Part shown: in pieces, positions 10,654-20,219 of the stretch | Layout of the letters: each line of letters begins with the position of its first letter | Position numbering within the stretch: the first letter of the stretch is position 1 | DNA from: Branchiostoma floridae | Lineage: Eukaryota > Chordata > Leptocardii > Amphioxiformes > Branchiostomatidae | DNA length: 64,000 bases | Assembly: GCF_000003815.2 (NCBI RefSeq) | Contig: NC_049985.1 | Location: forward strand, 23,439,406-23,503,405 | Reading direction: 5' to 3' | Made by a program: the position numbers and the translations under genes | The notes under the pieces: generated by a model | What the model was told of the DNA's origin: nothing | What the model saw: only the letters and a program-made list of their open reading frames with translations | The model's database searches: none

Positions 10654-13600
10654 GTACGTTTTGTTGTTTGTTTCTATTTTCCAAAAAGAAATTAGAATAC
10701 CAACTTTAAGGGAGTGTTTTCAATCATAAATTTGCTTTTCCCTTTGATTAGTATCTAGATATATTGCAGGCTCTATATATGATGTTATACGTTATTAATT
10801 ATTAGTATGAAACCGTTGTTGACATAGTTTACTATACTATTGAAATGCTCATGAATAGTGCGTACTTTGACAAAATTATGGGCATCTCTTTGTCTTCCTG
10901 AAATGTTAAGTAGTTTATGCTGGCTTCTTATCTACCTTATGATTGGTGATAAAATAACCCTCCATTTACCGTGTTTTTTTTTCATGACAGTCATAGACAA
11001 GTATCATAAAGTATGATAAAAAAGGTTTTGCGTTTATATATGGCTCTCGCGAAAACAATTTGACAGCAGTTATGAAATAAAGATGGAATATTTTCTGCTC
11101 ACAGATAACAATGAGGCTGCAGAAAGTTGCGTGTTTCCGAGAAAATTTGACGTGACATCCCTCCGTTCCTATGTGATGCTACTCGTCATCATCGCCATTG
11201 GTATTGGTGCAGGAGCTGGTCTCGTCATAGTCTTCACAACCGCGCAGGAGACTCATCCTCCAAAACTCAACAGTTCTCTGGAGTGGAGTGGTACGTCAAG
11301 CCGACCAGTGTCACCATTCCCCGCCATCCCTACCGGTTCTACAATGGAAAACAAAAATGGAAAACCCTCGGTTAGTTACCTTAACCTTGTATTGAACGTT
11401 CAGTTTAAGACCACTACAGTTTTTTTTTTTCATGTCAAACAAGAAGCAGCTATTAAGGGCTTACTTTTGAGGCCTGTGCCAAATTCCATGTAGTATAATG
11501 CTAGAAAGGCTTACGCTAGATCCACTAAATTTTGTTAGTTTTCCTAAAATACTGTTGGCAACAATTTCACAAAGTTTAAAAAAAATCCATTTTCTCGTGT
11601 TGCCATGGCATTAGTTGACAGGCATTTTTGACAAAAAATCGCTAATTTCGGTCCCAACACTGTATTTTTCTCGTTTCTCTGCTAGATTACTGGTATTTTC
11701 TTACATATATAGATAGAATCTTATGTTATCTAGAATATCTGTCATACTCAAATAGGCATAAATTATGCTAATTTTATGACGTCATCAGCCAAAATGGTTG
11801 ACAATATGACCAGATTAAGAATAACTAGTTATTATCCCTTAGAATTTGTAACTACCTGTTATTTTTCCATTTCCTGATCTATTTCCATTTCATTTTGCGA
11901 TTATTCGTTGCAAAAAGAAGTATTTTTGAAAATTTAAGGTGGTGGATATAAGATGGTCGGGCACAACTGCTATCTTAGATGTGCATGACGTCATTTTTGA
12001 CGTCATTGATGTTGTTATTTGCAACACAAGTTGTAAAAACATCATAAATTCTGTCATATTTACTTGCCGTTACATTTTCATAGCATACCTTCAAGGTTTC
12101 TGGGAATACCTTTTTTCTTGGGTCCAGCCAATACAATCAAAATGATGACGTCATAATTACGTCACATTATATCATGATAGCAGGCTAGATGAAAATAATG
12201 TATCCGTCAATAGTTGTACATCTATTGAACGCAGTCTTCTTCGGCACACGACCCTTTCTAATTCTTCTTTAGACAGGTCTTCTTGACAAGATGTTTCGTC
12301 ACGGTAGATCAAGTTCGATTTGCTCTGACATGACAAGTTCATTCTGCGCCGATTGAAACTGTTCATTTTGTACAAGTAACAACGACAGACTAGTCGCTGT
12401 CAGGTATACAGAAAAATATAAAAGAGGGTTGTGTACCGAATACTATATATGTTCAATAACAATAAGTTATATTTTGATATCTACATCTTTCACAGACCAT
12501 GATGATTGTGACGGAAGATCCAACCAATGCAACAGCGTTTCTTTCAAGGAAGACAGTTGATGGTGTGACGCTGCCAGCTAACGTAGAAGTCAAAGGCCTT
12601 TGAAATGCCCTAGCCTACATTGTATAATGAATCACTGTTTACATGTATTAAGGTGTTATCTTAAACACAAAAGCTTTCTATGTGGAAAACTTGTAGTCTT
12701 AGCCTAAGATACACAAGGTAACAGTTTCTCAAACAACTGGATAAAGTTTGCTTGAGATTGTAACCTTGCGTAACTCTATTTGATAGAAGATATCCAGTGC
12801 CACTATGGTATGTGACGTCAACGTTATGACATCACTGTTGATAGGAATACCATGATGCTCTTCTGTCTGTTTCCACCATGATGGACGCGTTGGACGTGAA
12901 TAATGGCCTCTTCCAATAAGTTGCATCCTCGCCTTTGAGTCAGTCATCCTGCATCCCCTGGTTAAATAATGACGCGACCAATTTAACAGCCTTGTCTACA
13001 TGGACGACATCTTTGAAACGAGTGCTACTCGATTTTGGAAACGAGCATGTTTCCGTAGGCAAAGACAGTCGGCAACTTAAGATAAAGTAAGAAAATGTTA
13101 AAGATCTGTGAAACGCCCTAGCCTATAATGAAATGCAGTTTTGTACTCTACCGTGATACAAACATACTTGTACTATTATTTGTCGCCAGGTTTTGACACA
13201 TTCTGTGGAAAGGACAGGGTTTGACCAGCTTCAGATGACTACAAAGCAACAACCTTTAACGACCCTTGAAGGTATGACACTCAGGCGACAAATTAGTTGT
13301 CCTTATAGAATTTTTTGTGTGTCCCAATATGCAGGTCAATCGCATATAACTAGAGCACCTGTTGATGGACAAGTAGCTATTTGGTATTTGAGCAGCGGTT
13401 GCAGAAACAAAGGTCCTGTTCGAAAACGGTTCAACTGGAGCTTTCCGTCGGCACTGCAGCGGTGCGAGTTTGTTAATGTGTGTGTTTGCGTACAGGATAA
13501 CTCGAGTCTTTGTGGATCGTTTTGCATGCCTTTTAGTAATTATGTGGGTGTTGGGGAACCAAAGGTCAAGTTCGGGCCTCCTGACGCTTTCCGTTGGCAC

Positions 13601-16600
13601 TGCAGCGAGGCAAGTGTGTTTGTGTTTGCGTACAAGATAACCGATTTTGTTTTAGACTTTGAAAGGGAATAACTCAAGAAAGGTTGGACGGATTGTCATG
13701 ATAGTCGATGTGTTGATACATTGGGTGATTATTTCTATAATCAAGTTTTTAGTATGTTAATCCGAGGCTAATTTGCATATTTAGTCAATAGAGTTTACAG
13801 ATCTCCTGCATTACTTGATAAGACCTGGTTTTGGGAACAGTAGCTGCCTTCTCGGGGCTTCTAATTGTTTTGGTTGGTGAGCTCAATATAGGTCATGAAA
13901 ACAAAACAATTGTCAAACGTTTATTTTTCAAAGAAATGGAGAAGGGGTACCTGTCTTGGCATGGCTATTAGTGGTAGATACAATGTTGATCTTAAGGCTG
14001 GAGGTAAGTAGTGTAGGTTTGGGCCCCACAGAGCCTTTTTTGTTATTGAAGGGACTGGTTTATATAGTACCAGACTTTGAAAGGGAATAGCTTAACAAGG
14101 TATTGACGGGTCGTCATGATTTTTGGTTTGTAGATAGCTTAAGTAATGTTTCATATACTTAAATATCAATTATGCAAATCAAAATCTGTTTCGCATGATT
14201 AAGGGGGAAAGTTTAAACCCACTTTATAAAACAATTTTAGGACTATTCCAACATGTAACATTTATTACTGACAAAGAGGACAACACTATAGATAAATATT
14301 ATGTAAATGAAGACCTAATTTGCATAATGATGAGAAAACGCTATAATCAGTTGTAAATGACGGGAATGTCTTACTTGTAGCATTTGTAAGTTATGTACGG
14401 GTGAGCATCATCGACTAATAATTATGCAAATGAGGATCTTATTTACATAAATTATTCTTTCTTTCTAAAAGATAGGTTGTGTACGTCAGTTATCTGGGTG
14501 GAGGAGATTTTTGTCTCCAAGCAAACATGTTAGCTAGATTAACCCTATTCAGACCGGGGGGGGGGCTTTTGAGGCCCGCGCTAACTTCGATGTCCTATAA
14601 CGCCAGAACGGCTTACGCTAGAGCCACCAAATTTGGTGAGTGTTCCTAAAATATTGTTGGCAACAATTCTACGAAGTTTGACAAATTTTCCATTTTTCGT
14701 TGTTGCCATGGCAACCGTTTGTTGACAGGCAGTTTTGCCAAAAATCACTATTTTAGGTTCTAACAATGTATTTTTCAAATTTAGTTGCTATATTACTGTG
14801 ATTTTGTTACATAAATAAAATCTTATATTATTCAGCATATCTTTCATAATTATGTATGCATTAATCATGCTAATTTGATGACGTCATCAGCCCAAAATCC
14901 AAGATGGCGGACCGTATGGCCAGATCAAGAATAACAAGCTAATTATCCCTTAAAATTTGTAACTACCTGGTATTTTTTCATCAAAAACCATCTAAATGAA
15001 TGAATTTAGTCTATTTTCATTGCCCTTTGTGATTAGTTGTTGCAAAAAAAGTATTTTTAAAAATTCAAGGTGGTGGATATAATATGGCGGAGCCAAACTC
15101 GAATCTTAGATGTGCATGACGTCATTTTATATTATATTCGTAATGTTTCTTCTTCTTTCTGTTTCTCCTGTCCAATCTTCAAAGCGCTTCATCTCTGTCT
15201 TTCTTGGACCGAAAGATTTGAAATAGAGTGGGCATATTCAGGCATATTTTTTCTTATCTTTTTTTTTACAACTGAATATTACATCTGAATAATCTGGTAC
15301 AGAGGTGCCTTGATCATATGTCAATTCGGATTCATAACACTTTTGGCATACAGTACAACAAAATGCTCAATTTTGCAATTTTGGCAGTTTTTTGACAAAG
15401 AAAGTACATTTTTGGCTCCCAAACCCTGGTTTGACATTCAAATGACCTGCAATTTGTTATAAGGGTGCCCTGGGCATGTTCGCACTTGGATTCAATAACA
15501 TTATTCACATACAGTATCAACAAAATGCTTAATTCTTGCCCATTTGTTTTACCAAAAAAGGAAATTTTTGGCTCCTGTACCCTGGTTTTACAACTAAATT
15601 ACCTAAATTCTGGTAAGGGGGTACACTAGATATTGATCCAAAGGACCCATCTATAATTTTTGTCATGAACCACTTCAAAATGATTTACATGTAATCGGGG
15701 ATTTTTGTGTCATTTTCCAATTGGCCAGAGGTCAACGACCTTCTCTTTCAGGTGCTAGGCAAGTCTATAACTTAATCAAAGTGGCAGCCAATGATCTCTC
15801 CTGAATCAAAAACCTGAGGAGGATTCGGAAGCCAATCAGCGAGGCTGGTGTAATCTGGAAGAGTTCTTTTATGCACGGGGCACTTAAAAAAAAATCAAAT
15901 TCGGACTTATACAATTTGCTTAATATACAACAGGTCATGTTTTCAGTGGGAGTATTTCTGCACTGGTCTATTTTGCAAGTCAAATGGCGTGTGCTGTAAG
16001 ATTCGATTCGGAATTTTCTTCAAATTCAGTTTTGGACGGGTGATGAGTCAAACTTCATTTTTTTAGCGGAAGTGTTTTTGTACTGGTCTATTTTACCTTT
16101 TTACATGGGGTGCATTAGAAGAGTCTATTCTTGCACGGAGGGGATTTTCTAAGATTCATTTTTGGGCTACAGTGTGTTTAGTAGAAGTCATTTTTAAGCA
16201 GAAGTGTTCCATTTCCGCACATGGGTGATTTTGGAACAGTCTATTGTTGTATGGGGAGGGTGATGGCTGAAATATGCTTTATTTGCTCTCAAACAAATGT
16301 CGGTCTTTTTACTGTTTCTTTATTCTGCTTGACACGGCGTAAAGAAAAACATCCGAAACATATCGCAGTTGTCTACTTTCCACTGCGGTTCATTTTCAGG
16401 GAAAGGCAACCTGGCTCTTGGTAAGACAGCAACCCAGAGTTCCGAGTATTACGCTTGGGAAGGCTTGTGTGCCGGAAAGGCTGTTGATGGTTCCAGAGCG
16501 ACGGTCATTGGGCAAGGAACAGCCTGTACTCACACCCAATTTGAGTACCAACCATGGTGGAAGGTGGATTTGTCACGTACCTACATAATAAAGAAGATCA

Positions 16601-19304
16601 GCATTCTAAACAGGGGCGACTGCTGTGGTAAGTTTATATTCATCTTTATCTTATCTTATTCCACGCAATAATGGTGGATTTCACAGAACAACATTATTGT
16701 AATTATCGTAAACGGATTTGAGAAGCTTAAACGAATTTGAGAAGCAGTTCAAATTTCGAAGAGCACTGGGCACAGATAAATTTGCACGACTTTGTCAATA
16801 AGATGGCGTTGATGTTGATTTGATAGGAATTTAAATGTGAGAATAAGTAAATACCTCTTAAAATACCTCTTACCTTTTAAAAAGCTAGTTGTGGTTTCAG
16901 TGTCCTTTTAAAAGGCTAGGCTAATACTTATTTAGCGTGCTCTTGAAAGACGCAAATGGGTAACTTTTTGTAGATGTTTTGGTGTTATTGTTATGTAATT
17001 GTGTAGGCCGACTACTCTCTCTTCACAGTCAGGGCCTGAATTGCGAGGAGCTTACAATAGGCGGGGGGGGGGGGTAAATCGCAATGGTTTGGAGAAAGCT
17101 GCCATTTGGCGCCACTCAGGTGACCTCAATACGAAAGTAATTGCCCTAGATGCGGCCATTGGACTGTAGGTTTTGAACCACTCACACCGGGAAGGACCCC
17201 TACTCTTTTCGAGAAGTGTGGTGGGATCTTTAAAGGTGCTAGAGGTGTGGCTCTCCTCGAACACGGGACCTCCATTTAACGTCCTATCCGAGGACGGCCC
17301 TAACCAAAGCTAGGTACTCATTTCACCTAAGTGAAGTGAGAAAAGTCGTGTTAAGTGGCTTTTCCAAGGGCACAACATCGAGACAAATCAGCGATTTCGA
17401 ACCCGTTACGTCTTGGGTCTGGGTAAATACGTTACCGATTGCGCCACATGATGCTGAAAGATGTTGAAAGATGCAATTACATTTATGAATGTTTGTATTT
17501 GCAGGAGAACGGTTGAAGAATTTCACGGTGCGCGTCGGCCTGAATGAGGACTTTGCCCTGAATGATCAGTGCGGAGAGATGTACACGGACACACCAAAGG
17601 ATGGGCAGACTATCGTGGTGTACTGCAGTCCGCCGGTATCCGGCCGTTATGTGTCCGTACAGCTGATGGAACGGGAAGACGCCTTGTCACTGTGCGAGGT
17701 GGAGGTGTATGCTGAGACAGGTCAGAAACACTTTAATATGACATGTTTATTAGCATGAAACGTCATCTGTGTTGCGTTTGTATAATCCATATTGAAGTTT
17801 TGTAACTGTCATCCAATACAAGAAATTGCTCACCCCGAATTTAACATCTATGTTTTGCTGACACAAATATGACATCAACTATACCCAAGTCTGGGGCGCA
17901 TATGTGGTAGGCACTGAGAACTGAGGGTCCGGGAAAGAGGTCGATTTCTGGATTTACACATTCTTCTCAATTATCATGCAAATGAAGCCCCGGTTTTCAT
18001 ACAATACATTTCAGGATTTTAATCATCACCTATGGTATGTACATACCAAAAATAATGCAAATCCACCAACCCCTCTTTGACTTAAACTCTTCCAAAGATA
18101 ACAACAAAATCGCCCACTGCAGTTCAAAACAAGCCACCAGGGGGCCCAAACTTACATGACTTACTCCCTACCCAAAGACGTATCCACTAGCCAAAAATCC
18201 ATGAACTGCCACTTGAAGGTACTTCCACTCCAACTCCAACTTCGACGCTCCGCTGCAGTATAGCAACTTGTCGCCAGAACTTGACCTTCGTTTTCCAAAC
18301 CCCTACTTAACTACCAAATATCATGCAAAACGATCCACAGCGTCCACGGTTATCTTGTCCGCAACCACACACACACACTCACCCCGCTTCAGTCCCGACA
18401 AAAAATGCCAGGTGAATCGTTTTCGAACAAAACCTTGGTATCTGCAACCGCTACTCAAATACCAAATATCATGAAATTCCATCCACATCTGCTCAAATTA
18501 TATCAATTGACCTACATATAAGGTCACAATACTATTTTTCTACCCAAAATATAACCTTCTTGGCGAAGGTAAAAATGGCACACCGTAACGAAATAACAGT
18601 AGGTCAACACGGTTGTGGTAGACCGTACCGTATTGTTTATACTTTATTTTAGGATCTTCCTGTTAGTAGGCCAGCGTTATTTTAGAGGTTATCATAGTTA
18701 GGGTTGACAACTGCACCGTCACAATGACCATTCTATTCTTTCCAAAAGTACATTGGTGATTTTGACTTCCAAGTCTCGATAGAGTTGGCGTAACGATTCT
18801 GCATCCACTTCCCCAGGATGGCTGATACGGGATTCGTCATGGGTTGTGGGGTCCACCGGTACACCGTGGGTCAACGACGGAGTGACGCATGATGCTGCGA
18901 AGGTTTTGGATGGGGACATTTTGACCTTGTGGAACCCTATCGGTATCGACCAGAACAACAATGGCTGGTACATCGCATTCGACCTCACAGTGCCCCAAAC
19001 TCTGACCCGCATCGCAGTCAACAACTTCGGAGACACCGACCATGACATCGCAGCCTTCACGTTACAAAAGTCACAGGTTGGGAGTCCGTACAACTGGGAG
19101 GATGTCGTGACCGTTACTACCGTACAAGGAGGGACGTACAAGCTGCAGGAGTTCGGCGGGTTCCGGGGAACAGCGCGGTACTGGAGGTTCCTCATCACTC
19201 GGACCCAGTCGGGCTGGCAGCCATGGCTCAGAGAACTGAACTTCCACGGAGTCTCAGCAGGTAAAGAAAATAATCGTTTATGTTTTGTAAAATTTCCAAA
19301 ATAA
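10516..19304 (+). CDS. gene A: F-type lectin receptor, 5' truncated
   Basis: Joined exons: 10516-10653, 11105-11370, 12496-12582, 13190-13271, 16400-16627, 17505-17720, 18817-19304. The phases fit throughout. The product has an NPxY cytoplasmic segment, a TM helix, a short glycosylated stalk, an F-type lectin domain with the complete H-x26-R-x-D-x4-R motif, and a second discoidin-like domain. The start exon, ITIM exon and first NPxY exon found in B, C and D are missing; homology with the array begins only at about 8765. Translation might start at an in-frame ATG at 11083 directly before the TM exon, 42 nt after a TATA-like box, giving a protein with almost no cytoplasmic tail. The end at 19304 assumes read-through of the donor at 19261; spliced 3' exons are also possible. 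It could be a working tail-less variant or a 5' truncated pseudogene. Confidence 0.65.
11035..11085 (+). promoter_or_regulatory. gene A: TATA-like box and in-frame ATG before the TM exon
   Basis: TATATAT at 11035-11041 is followed at 11083 by an ATG in frame with the TM exon (MEYFLLTDNN), reading through what is otherwise the acceptor tract. The same arrangement occurs in genes B (ATG 28505) and C (ATG 44670). In gene D one T is missing and the frame is broken. It could be an internal promoter for a tail-less isoform; the pyrimidine tract alone could also explain its conservation. Confidence 0.3.
11105..11370 (+). CDS. gene A exon: transmembrane segment and stalk
   Basis: Starts in phase 1 after CTGCTCACAG and ends in phase 0 at TCG|GTTAGT. 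Order: a juxtamembrane Cys (ESCVFPRKF), a basic residue, a TM helix of about 22 residues (VMLLVIIAIGIGAGAGL...) with a GxGxGxG glycine run and no charged residue, then a Ser/Pro/Thr-rich stalk with an N-glycosylation sequon (LNSS). Basic residues on the N-terminal side and acidic ones after the helix favour the N-in (type II) orientation. Confidence 0.78.
11450..12180. mobile_element. degenerate piggyBac-like non-autonomous element, gene A
   Basis: It belongs to the same family as the elements at 14543, 28980, 30399, 45036, 51598 and 63711 (shared stretch AGGCCTGTGCCAAATT...GTTGGCAACAATTT...GACGTCATCAGCC). The left terminus has been reduced to TTAAGGG, apparently by a deletion that also removed the G run. 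The right end is not identifiable. No transposase frame. Confidence 0.55.
12496..12582 (+). CDS. gene A exon: stalk segment 1
   Basis: A phase 0-0 exon of 29 codons (TMMIVTEDPTNATAF...), acceptor CTTTCACAG, donor GTAGAA, which is weaker than the GTAAGA of gene C. It contains an N-glycosylation sequon (NAT). It connects the TM exon, which ends in phase 0, to the next phase-0 exon. Gene B lacks it. Confidence 0.65.
13190..13271 (+). CDS. gene A exon: stalk segment 2
   Basis: A phase 0-1 exon of 27 codons (VLTHSVERTGFDQL...TTLEG), acceptor TGTCGCCAG, donor GTATGA. The alternative phase-1 frame has a stop, whereas this frame is open in genes A, B and C. It changes the phase from 0 to the phase 1 that all lectin exons use. 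Confidence 0.7.
13375..13650 (+). repeat. dispersed repeat R3 with internal tandem unit, gene A (forward copy)
   Basis: TTTGGTATTTGAGCAGCGG and the following block contain two related units about 125 bp apart (GTCGGCACTGCAGCGGTGCG... and GTTGGCACTGCAGCGAGGCA...). An inverted copy lies at 18240-18478 on the far side of the F-type lectin exons. The same inverted pair occurs in gene C (about 46990-47300 and 52815-53085). Confidence 0.65.
14543..15130 (+). mobile_element. piggyBac-like element, left end intact, gene A only
   Basis: TTAA (14539-14542) is followed by the terminus CCCTATTCAGACCGGG and a G run. Gene C has the empty site at 48361-48364 (TTAGCTAGATTAA). The right terminus is missing: the element runs directly into sequence that in gene C lies about 770 bp downstream of the empty site, so the right end and right flank were deleted together. 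Confidence 0.7.
15340..15640. repeat. two-copy direct repeat, about 160 bp period, gene A intron
   Basis: CATACAGTA(T)CAACAAAATGCT...TTTTTGGCTCC...ACCCTGGTTTNACA recurs with a spacing of about 160 bp. The homologous pair in gene C is at about 49370-49640. Non-coding. Confidence 0.55.
15860..16260. repeat. degenerate intronic minisatellite, gene A
   Basis: Units share TCTATTCTTGCACGGAGGGG, an A/T-rich TTCATTTTT block, AGCGGAAGTGTTTTT and ACTGGTCTATTTT. Gene C has the same array at 49890-50480 with one extra unit of about 130 bp (about 50040-50160). The array ends about 140 bp before the first F-type lectin exon. Confidence 0.55.
16400..16627 (+). CDS. gene A exon: F-type lectin domain, N-terminal half
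   Basis: Phase 1-1, acceptor CATTTTCAG, donor GTAAGT, about 76 codons. It begins GKGNLALGKTATQSS and contains the F-type lectin hallmarks AVDGSR, CTHT, PWWKVDL and NRGDCCG. The His of CTHT lies exactly 26 residues before the Arg of NRGD. The vicinal Cys pair that stacks on fucose in eel agglutinin is present. The exon ends inside the ligand motif (GDCCG|ER). Confidence 0.88.
17085..17450 (-). mobile_element. tRNA-derived SINE in gene A intron
   Basis: On the minus strand from 17450 an A-box-like TGGCGCAATCGG and a B-box-like GGGTTCGAAAT are followed by a conserved body (CTTGGAAAAGCCACTTAACA..., TAGGTGAAATGAGTACCT) and a long tail. In gene C only the tail part survives (about 51410-51595); the rest was replaced by a piggyBac-like element. 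Confidence 0.7.
17505..17720 (+). CDS. gene A exon: F-type lectin domain, C-terminal half
   Basis: Phase 1-1, acceptor TTTGTATTTGCAG, donor GTCAGA. It starts GERLKNFTVRVG, completing the R-x-D-x4-R motif with the Arg of GER, and ends SLCEVEVYAETG, the usual C-terminus of fucolectin domains. It contains a sequon (NFT). It differs from gene C at only three residues, in contrast with the preceding exon. Confidence 0.88.
18240..18478 (-). repeat. dispersed repeat R3, inverted copy, gene A
   Basis: Reverse complement of the repeat at 13375-13650 (ends with ATTTGGTATTTGAGTAGCGG on the minus strand), including the two-unit internal structure and a short (AC)n tract. With the forward copy it brackets the two F-type lectin exons. 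Confidence 0.6.
18817..19260 (+). CDS. gene A exon: second, discoidin-like (F5/8 C) domain
   Basis: Starts in phase 1 after CACTTCCCCAG; 148 codons to a GTAAAG donor at 19261. It opens GWLIRDSSWVVGSTGTPWVN and ends with RYWRFLITRT...GWQPWLRELNFHG, the pattern of an F5/8 type C galactose-binding-like domain. If the donor is not used the frame runs 14 more codons to TAA at 19302-19304. An antisense 222-codon frame covers the same bases and is a shadow. Confidence 0.85.
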
Positions 19305-20058
19305 TTTTCAAAATTTTGTAAAAAAAATTGGCTATAGGAAAATTTTAAACAACCAATTACTACATATAGTATACTCATATTTGTCATGTCTATCAGATAC
19401 CTTCCTTAAAGCTTGATGTCGATATAGGTGGCGTTTTTGCGGCGAGAACACAATCCCAAACGTGTCTAAGTTTATCCCCCCTCCCGTCCCGATTCATAAC
19501 TGGAATAACTGTGTAATTGACTGACGGGGTGGGTATGGGTGGCAAGGCCATAGACAGGGAAGACAACATGATGATGAGGATAACAAATAACAAATGCGGA
19601 TCTTATTTTCATTATCAACGAGGCGTATATATGATATACATTGATGATACGTCACTCTAAAAGGTTAAAATCATTCGGCGTAGGTATGAAGTCACTTGCA
19701 GACGGGGACCTTACCACGTACTGCATTATTGTTTTTCGGACAACATGTGGTGTACCCCCCCCCCCCCCATTACATGACAAAAAGGAAATGCTATATTGCA
19801 TCGAGTACATTACAGAAAACTGACAAATAAAAGATCATTGTAGTTTAAACATTACATTCAGTAAGACAAAACCTCGACTCATCTGTTTTAGAATCCATAG
19901 TTACAAAGTTTTAGCATTGTTCCAACACAATGAGACATCTGGTGAAGAAGGTCGGCGAGTTCGACTGAAAACTCATGGAGAGTCTTTCCCTGTGTCGAAA
20001 CAAAGCTTAAACTTTGTCTAGATCTTGTTAACCTAAAGCTGTTTTTCATTTTCATTAG

Positions 20059-20219
20059 GGATGGCACCCAGGTGAGCCAAATGCAAGTGACTTAAAATGG
20101 ATACGTCCAATGTGCGTTCACTATACTGGTCATCAGGAGATACCATTGATCCCATGTGGGACGACGCTGAGTGCTGTGAGAAAAAGCCGTACATCGGCCA
20201 GTCTCGTTCTGGCATATAA
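20059..20219 (+). pseudogene. gene A: decayed C-type lectin terminal exon
   Basis: After TTTTCATTAG the first half in one frame reads GWHPGEPNASDLKW...CVHY, the WxPGEPN...CV block of C-type lectin domains. The second half, in another frame, reads MWDDAECCEKKPYI and ends SRSGI*, matching the WND...C...YIC end of such domains. A frameshift separates the halves. The penultimate Cys (C of YIC in gene B) is Gly here. The exon would also not join in phase to the upstream exon. Confidence 0.6.

Noticed and set aside
13193-13672. 159-codon plus-strand frame
   Set aside because: It starts inside the stalk exon and runs through its donor into repeat R3; the splice site and conservation in B and C support the short exon instead.
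18719-19387. 222-codon antisense frame
   Set aside because: Shadow of the discoidin-like exon; similar antisense frames appear over the homologous exons of B and C.
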